Shown here in pieces: positions 59,701 to 64,000 of a DNA stretch of 64,000 nucleotides. The stretch is from Mansonella perstans. Taxonomy: Eukaryota; Nematoda; Chromadorea; Rhabditida; Onchocercidae. Position numbers and translations under genes: made by a program. A model generated the notes under the pieces. It did not search any database and was not told the DNA's origin. It worked only from the letters and a program-made list of their open reading frames with translations. Location of the stretch: NCBI GenBank assembly GCA_037074765.1, contig JBAMDO010000111.1:62001-126000 (forward strand). The letters run 5' to 3'. Numbering within the stretch: the stretch's first letter is position 1; every line of letters starts with the position of its first letter.

Positions 59701-60970
59701 CGAAGATTCTTACACCATTTTTGTAGTTAAATGGACGTATGAGACTAGCCGAGGAAATAGTGGCTCGTCGGACTGCGCGGATAAATGGTGGTGTTGATGC
59801 ACTTCTTGCAACAGTAACAGATCGTGCAGCTGCTACCTCGTCATTGATAACAACGTCTGACATCAGTAATAGCAGTTCAAGAAATGGCAACAAAAACATC
59901 GCTAGTATTGGGAACAGTGATGCATCACTTTCCTGCCAGAATATTACGACGAATGCTTCCCTCTATCCAGATCTTATTCAAGTTGCAAATGAACGACGAA
60001 AAATGATGAAGGTATCATGATGGATACTTTTGTCATTTTGTTTAATATATTTGATTTGCTTCATCTTTCTTAAATGTTGGTGCTAAAATTACCTCTACAT
60101 AGTTCGAATCATTGAAAGTGCCAGATTATAAAGAGTGATGGCTGATTCAGTGAATAGAAAAACTGCTTGTAATTCGAATATTTCAAAACTTCCTTTAAAA
60201 ACTGAGTAATGTGGTCGTATATCTATGAATCTATTACAAGCTTTGCATTTCTTCTAGAATTTGAAATGAAGAATTTTAACATTCTTTCTACAAATGAAGA
60301 ATTTAAATGAAGTATTATATGATTTAATCGTTACAATCACGGTGTAAAAGTGCATCCTAAATTGATTTTGAATTTGCTAAAATTCCAGGAAAAGCAGCAA
60401 GCTGCTGCTAAAAATCGTTATGCGGAAGCAATCGTACAGTCATATTTCGATGAACTTGCTGTGAGCTTTTATATTTCTCTTAGATTAATTACGTAGTTTT
60501 TTCAATTTTAATTGAACATAAATTATATATACTTTATATATATAACTCTATGCATGTATTTTTGTCATGAAAATATTTTGAAACTTTCAATCACTTATAT
60601 ATTCTTTCAGGCTGGAACCAATCAGACATCACCTTCATCACTTGCAATAGCAACGGGTGCACTCCCAATAACATTAAACAGTCGAAATTTAGCGCCATTA
60701 CAGTACTGGCAATTCAGTACTGTTAAATATGGACTGCTAGCCGAAATAGCTACTGAATTATTGACAATCCCTTCTTCTACTGTTTCATTGGAGCGAATTT
60801 TTGCAACCTCCTCACCAGATGTACCAAATGGGAGTGGTGCTGATATGAATGGTAATGGTTCTAGTGTTACCTTTGACCCCATCACACTAATCAAAACAAT
60901 CGATGAACCTGCACGAATGGAACGTGATGCAATGCTTCGCTTCAACCGAGCATTAATGTCGCGATTCTAA
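53704..60970 (+). CDS. BED zinc finger / hAT transposase-derived protein, 18 exons
   Basis: A 1090-residue probable nuclear DNA-binding protein. Exons: 53704-53769, 53899-54171, 54344-54395, 54641-54824, 54905-55013, 55231-55517, 55686-55864, 56175-56431, 56723-56866, 57020-57298, 57442-57552, 57722-57872, 57946-58084, 58288-58420, 59189-59380, 59727-60011, 60389-60460, 60611-60970 (3273 nt). A low-complexity Ser/Pro/Asn N-terminus precedes a BED finger at residues 176-222 (PVWKFF, ligands Cys193, Cys198, His213, His217). After a Ser/Asn-rich linker comes a hAT-like body. Asp497 and Asp629 lie where hAT catalytic acids would be expected, with WQVLENVSKLLRLFHTHMKV at 744, ATALNPHL at 826 and a C-terminal dimerisation segment (YWQFSTVKYGLL, PSS, LERIF, 1003-1035). 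The hAT RW motif region reads SIPIAGSFLVL, lacking both residues, and LDP is LNP. Many introns and no transposon ends indicate domestication, as in ZBED proteins. All introns are GT-AG. The exact orthologue is not recognised. Confidence 0.9.
55681..55686 (+). other. NAGNAG tandem acceptor at exon 7 of the BED/hAT gene
   Basis: AAGCAG gives two acceptors three bases apart, after 55682 and after 55685. Both keep the frame and differ by one serine in the linker. The CAG site is the stronger and was used in the model. Confidence 0.75.
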
Positions 60971-60975
60971 ATAAA
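60970..60975 (+). terminator. AATAAA overlapping the stop codon of the BED/hAT gene
   Basis: The last base of the TAA stop (60968-60970) is also the first base of an AATAAA hexamer. If used, the 3' untranslated region would be only about 20 nt. Whether cleavage occurs here cannot be told from sequence. Confidence 0.4.
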
Positions 60976-63900
60976 GATTAGTATATCATGAGCTGCTTAT
61001 TCATTTTTCGGGAGCTTTATTCTTTCAAAAAAATGCATCTTTGACTTTCATTCTAAAGGAATTATCATAGCGAAACATGATTCACTGCATTCCGAACATT
61101 CCAAATTTCAAATTGATTGCAAGAATTATATATATATATATATATAAATAAGCTAGGATCAAAAGTAAAGAAAACAAAATGCTTTGTATTCTTGTAATCC
61201 TCACAGTTATACATTCACTGATACGGTTATTATTTTCCGAGAGTTTTCAAGATTTTCCGAGGAAAAAATTGCCATGAGCCATTGGATAGTTAAAACTTTT
61301 GTTTTAATAATATTTTATGCTTAGCTTAATTTCCTTATTATATTTGAACTTTAAAGTAGTAATTTGTACTTCAACTCCTTATTTTCATTGATGTATTATC
61401 TTTCTTGAAAATATTTTTGTGATATGCCTGGTACCAAAATAATTTTCCTCGTTAACGCTAGTGATTTGTTTTTCTTTTTCTTTTTTAAAATATTTCTATA
61501 GCATGTTTTTAATTCCGAAAATTTCAAGCTTAAACATAGATGAACGGAATAGTTAAAGATTATCATTGTTAGACTTTTCATATATTGAATGAAGATGGGT
61601 TTTGCTTCCTTTTAGATTTTCTGTGCTTTCTTAGGATTCCCTTGCCTTTATACTTGAACACTTGCGCATGGCAGTTGCCTGAAGTATAATGTAATCATTG
61701 AAATAATTTTCCAACTTTCGTTTTTCGGTGGTTGTAGTTACAACATATGAGATCGTGCTTATCCGGATCCCCTCTTTCTACTACCTCAACAGAAATGCCA
61801 TTAATTTGCGTAAAACTTTGATATTATTGGTTCAATTATGGGTAATTTATACAGAAAATCATTCATTCTGCTTTTATAGTTGGACTCGATTAGTCATACC
61901 AACTAGCTTTAATAGCTTCGAAAAAAAGCTACTTAGAAATATTACTTAGAATTACTTAGAAATAATTTTTTTCAGAAGTGGTCTATATAAGTACGACACT
62001 ATGTAAATTAATTTTTCTGATTATTTCTTCGAATTAATTTTATTTTCACTAATTTTTCTGTTAGTTTTCTCATGATGCGATTTATTTTCTTTCTATTATA
62101 AAGTGGTTATAACATAAGCTATGTGTCATTCTAGTATGTATTAAACAGACTTTTAATTTAACTGATCAAATTTTATTTGCTGAACTTTTTAAAATGCCTT
62201 TTTATCATATTTCTTTAATTTCAAAAAAATTCGTCCCATGGAGTTAGTCAGAAGCTCATTTTTCAAAAACTGAAGATAGGAAAAAAAAACTTTGCTACAA
62301 AATCGATAATCGTATTGTGATAAATGGCTGCACTGCACCGTTTGTATTTAGACAGTTGTTAAGTTAAAATTGCATTTGTCATTCAGAATACTGCAGTTTT
62401 CGTAAATGTAGCATATCTTGCTTTTATTAAATAATATACGTTCAAATTCTTGTTTTTTATTTTTCTATTCTTCCAAGATTCTCAATGTTTTTATTTGGTA
62501 AATTCCAATCAAGATTTCAATTGTTTCTTCATTTCCATTCTAATCATCAACATTATGAAATGTGAAACTTCGTGATACGAACGGTATTTTGTGGTTTTTG
62601 TGATTCCTTCCACAAATCATCGATAATTTCAACAATTATTGTTATGGTTGTTATTGTTATCTTATGATATCTTATGACTTATATTGTTACTACGACTTTT
62701 ATTATTACTATTGCCATTGGAAGGGGGAATCATACCACACTAGCCTGTGGTTTTAAAACAAAAAATCCTGATCCTAGGAATTAATTACGATTGACCCTTA
62801 CGACTCTAGATATTACTGACTTAAGCTGTTGGATCAAATCCATATTTTTTCAGAAACTCTTATTTTGACAAAATTTTAATGAGATATAGTAATTATTTCA
62901 GATTTTCCCAATTATTTTTTGTCTTTTTTTTCCACAAATTATTTGTTCACCTCAATATCTCATAGAACGGAGATAATGTTAAAAAATAGAATTGTTGATT
63001 CCTTTGGACTTATTGGTGAATAGTAATCATTTGTTACCTGTTGTATAATATTTTTATATGTATGGAAAAGAATTGGCGATTCAGATACGTTTTAGCTACC
63101 TTTCAAGATTTAAAGTAGCCTTGTAATACCTATTCAGAAAAAATATCGTTGCTATTTAAAAATATATATGTACATAAGCTGAAGAAAAGACATTTTTCAA
63201 TCGTTTCCTCTAACTTCATTTGATTAATTTGTGAGATAAATATCACTTTTTTGGAGATTTGTATTAATAACAAACAAAAATACATACATATATACTAGTA
63301 AAGCCCAGGAAAAAACAGTAAGATTATACAACAATGAAATTAGACTGAACTTGATTTCTGGGAAGATCAACTAGATCGATTATCTATAAAAGTGCTTGGA
63401 GAACCTTCAAAAAAATAAACGCAAATTTAAAACGATTCATTAGTAGTATTGGTACAAAACTAGTGATATGTTCTGGCAGAAATAAATTATAGAATCCAAA
63501 AGACGCAACGACCCGAATTTCCGTCGGATTATTCGATGCCAAATGTAAATTCCACATGTTCAGTGTAAAATGGTCATTATGAGAAAATCTATTCGATCAT
63601 TTAATATTAATAAATGATGCTTGGGATACTTCCGAGAAATCGCATCACATTGACAATATGTTTCGGAATTTTAAGATTCGAAACCGAATAAGCAGATGAA
63701 GGAATTATCTTTGTTATGTTTCACTTTTGGATTAAAACAGCGATGCTTCAGAATCCTGTCGAGAAATTGCAGCGGATTATATTATTATTAATATTAATGT
63801 TAAAATACCTTTTTGTTCAGCAATTGTGCTGTTTTGTCTCATCTTGCATAAATGCTTTTCTTGTTTTCATTCCCTTCACTTCGTCATCTAAGACTCAAAT

Positions 63901-64000
63901 GCAAAATCTCTGAAAAAAAATTTTCCGTTATTCCGCGGTATTATTTGTTTTCGGATGTTTGCCACCAAATCTGTGTCAAGCATTTCACATTTTGATATCA
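60976..64000. other. Downstream intergenic sequence, no gene seen
   Basis: About 3 kb of AT-rich sequence with only short, composition-driven open frames. No conserved exon, RNA gene or element was recognised on either strand. Confidence 0.6.
61126..61146. repeat. (AT)n microsatellite
   Basis: Uninterrupted AT dinucleotide run of about 21 nt downstream of the BED/hAT gene. Confidence 0.85.

Overview
This is eukaryotic nuclear DNA, almost certainly nematode. It is AT-rich. Its genes are cut into many short exons with T-rich TTTCAG-like acceptors and mostly 50-500 nt introns. Each start codon sits 2-40 nt behind a splice-acceptor-like sequence, as expected for spliced-leader trans-splicing. 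Intron size, composition and weak traces of BEL/Pao retrotransposons suit a spirurid or filarial worm, but the species cannot be fixed from sequence alone. All three genes lie on the + strand.

Region 1 (85-13790): a complete prp-8 gene, core spliceosome protein Prp8. I could join 44 exons into 2353 residues that follow human PRPF8 end to end. Its introns hold three oddities: a perfect 76-bp tandem duplication of an exon end and its 5' splice site, an intron that appears to start with AT instead of GT, and a probable GC-AG intron.

Region 2 (14840-19948): a complete WDR48/UAF1 gene of 16 exons and 674 residues, a WD-repeat activator of USP1/USP12/USP46-type deubiquitinases. Intron 7 carries a diverged copy of the end of exon 9 that still forms an open 60-nt cassette exon. 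Intron 9 is 69 nt, in frame and free of stops, so retaining it would make a longer protein.

Region 3 (19949-53703): about 33.7 kb without a recognisable gene. It holds simple repeats, two degraded stretches resembling BEL/Pao gag, a diverged tandem duplication, and two exon-like islands (28370-28420 and 41555-41624) that each have an ATG, an upstream acceptor and a downstream donor. They could be distal alternative first exons of the next gene; this is a hypothesis.

Region 4 (53704-60970): a complete 18-exon gene for a 1090-residue protein with an N-terminal BED zinc finger and a full-length hAT-transposase-like body ending in the hAT dimerisation segment. The many introns, the degraded RW motif and the absence of transposon ends point to a domesticated transposase used as a host DNA-binding protein. 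From 60971 to the end I see no gene.

The genes are independent units: a splicing factor, a ubiquitin-pathway scaffold and a probable transcription factor. No prokaryotic feature, CRISPR array, rRNA or tRNA was recognised.
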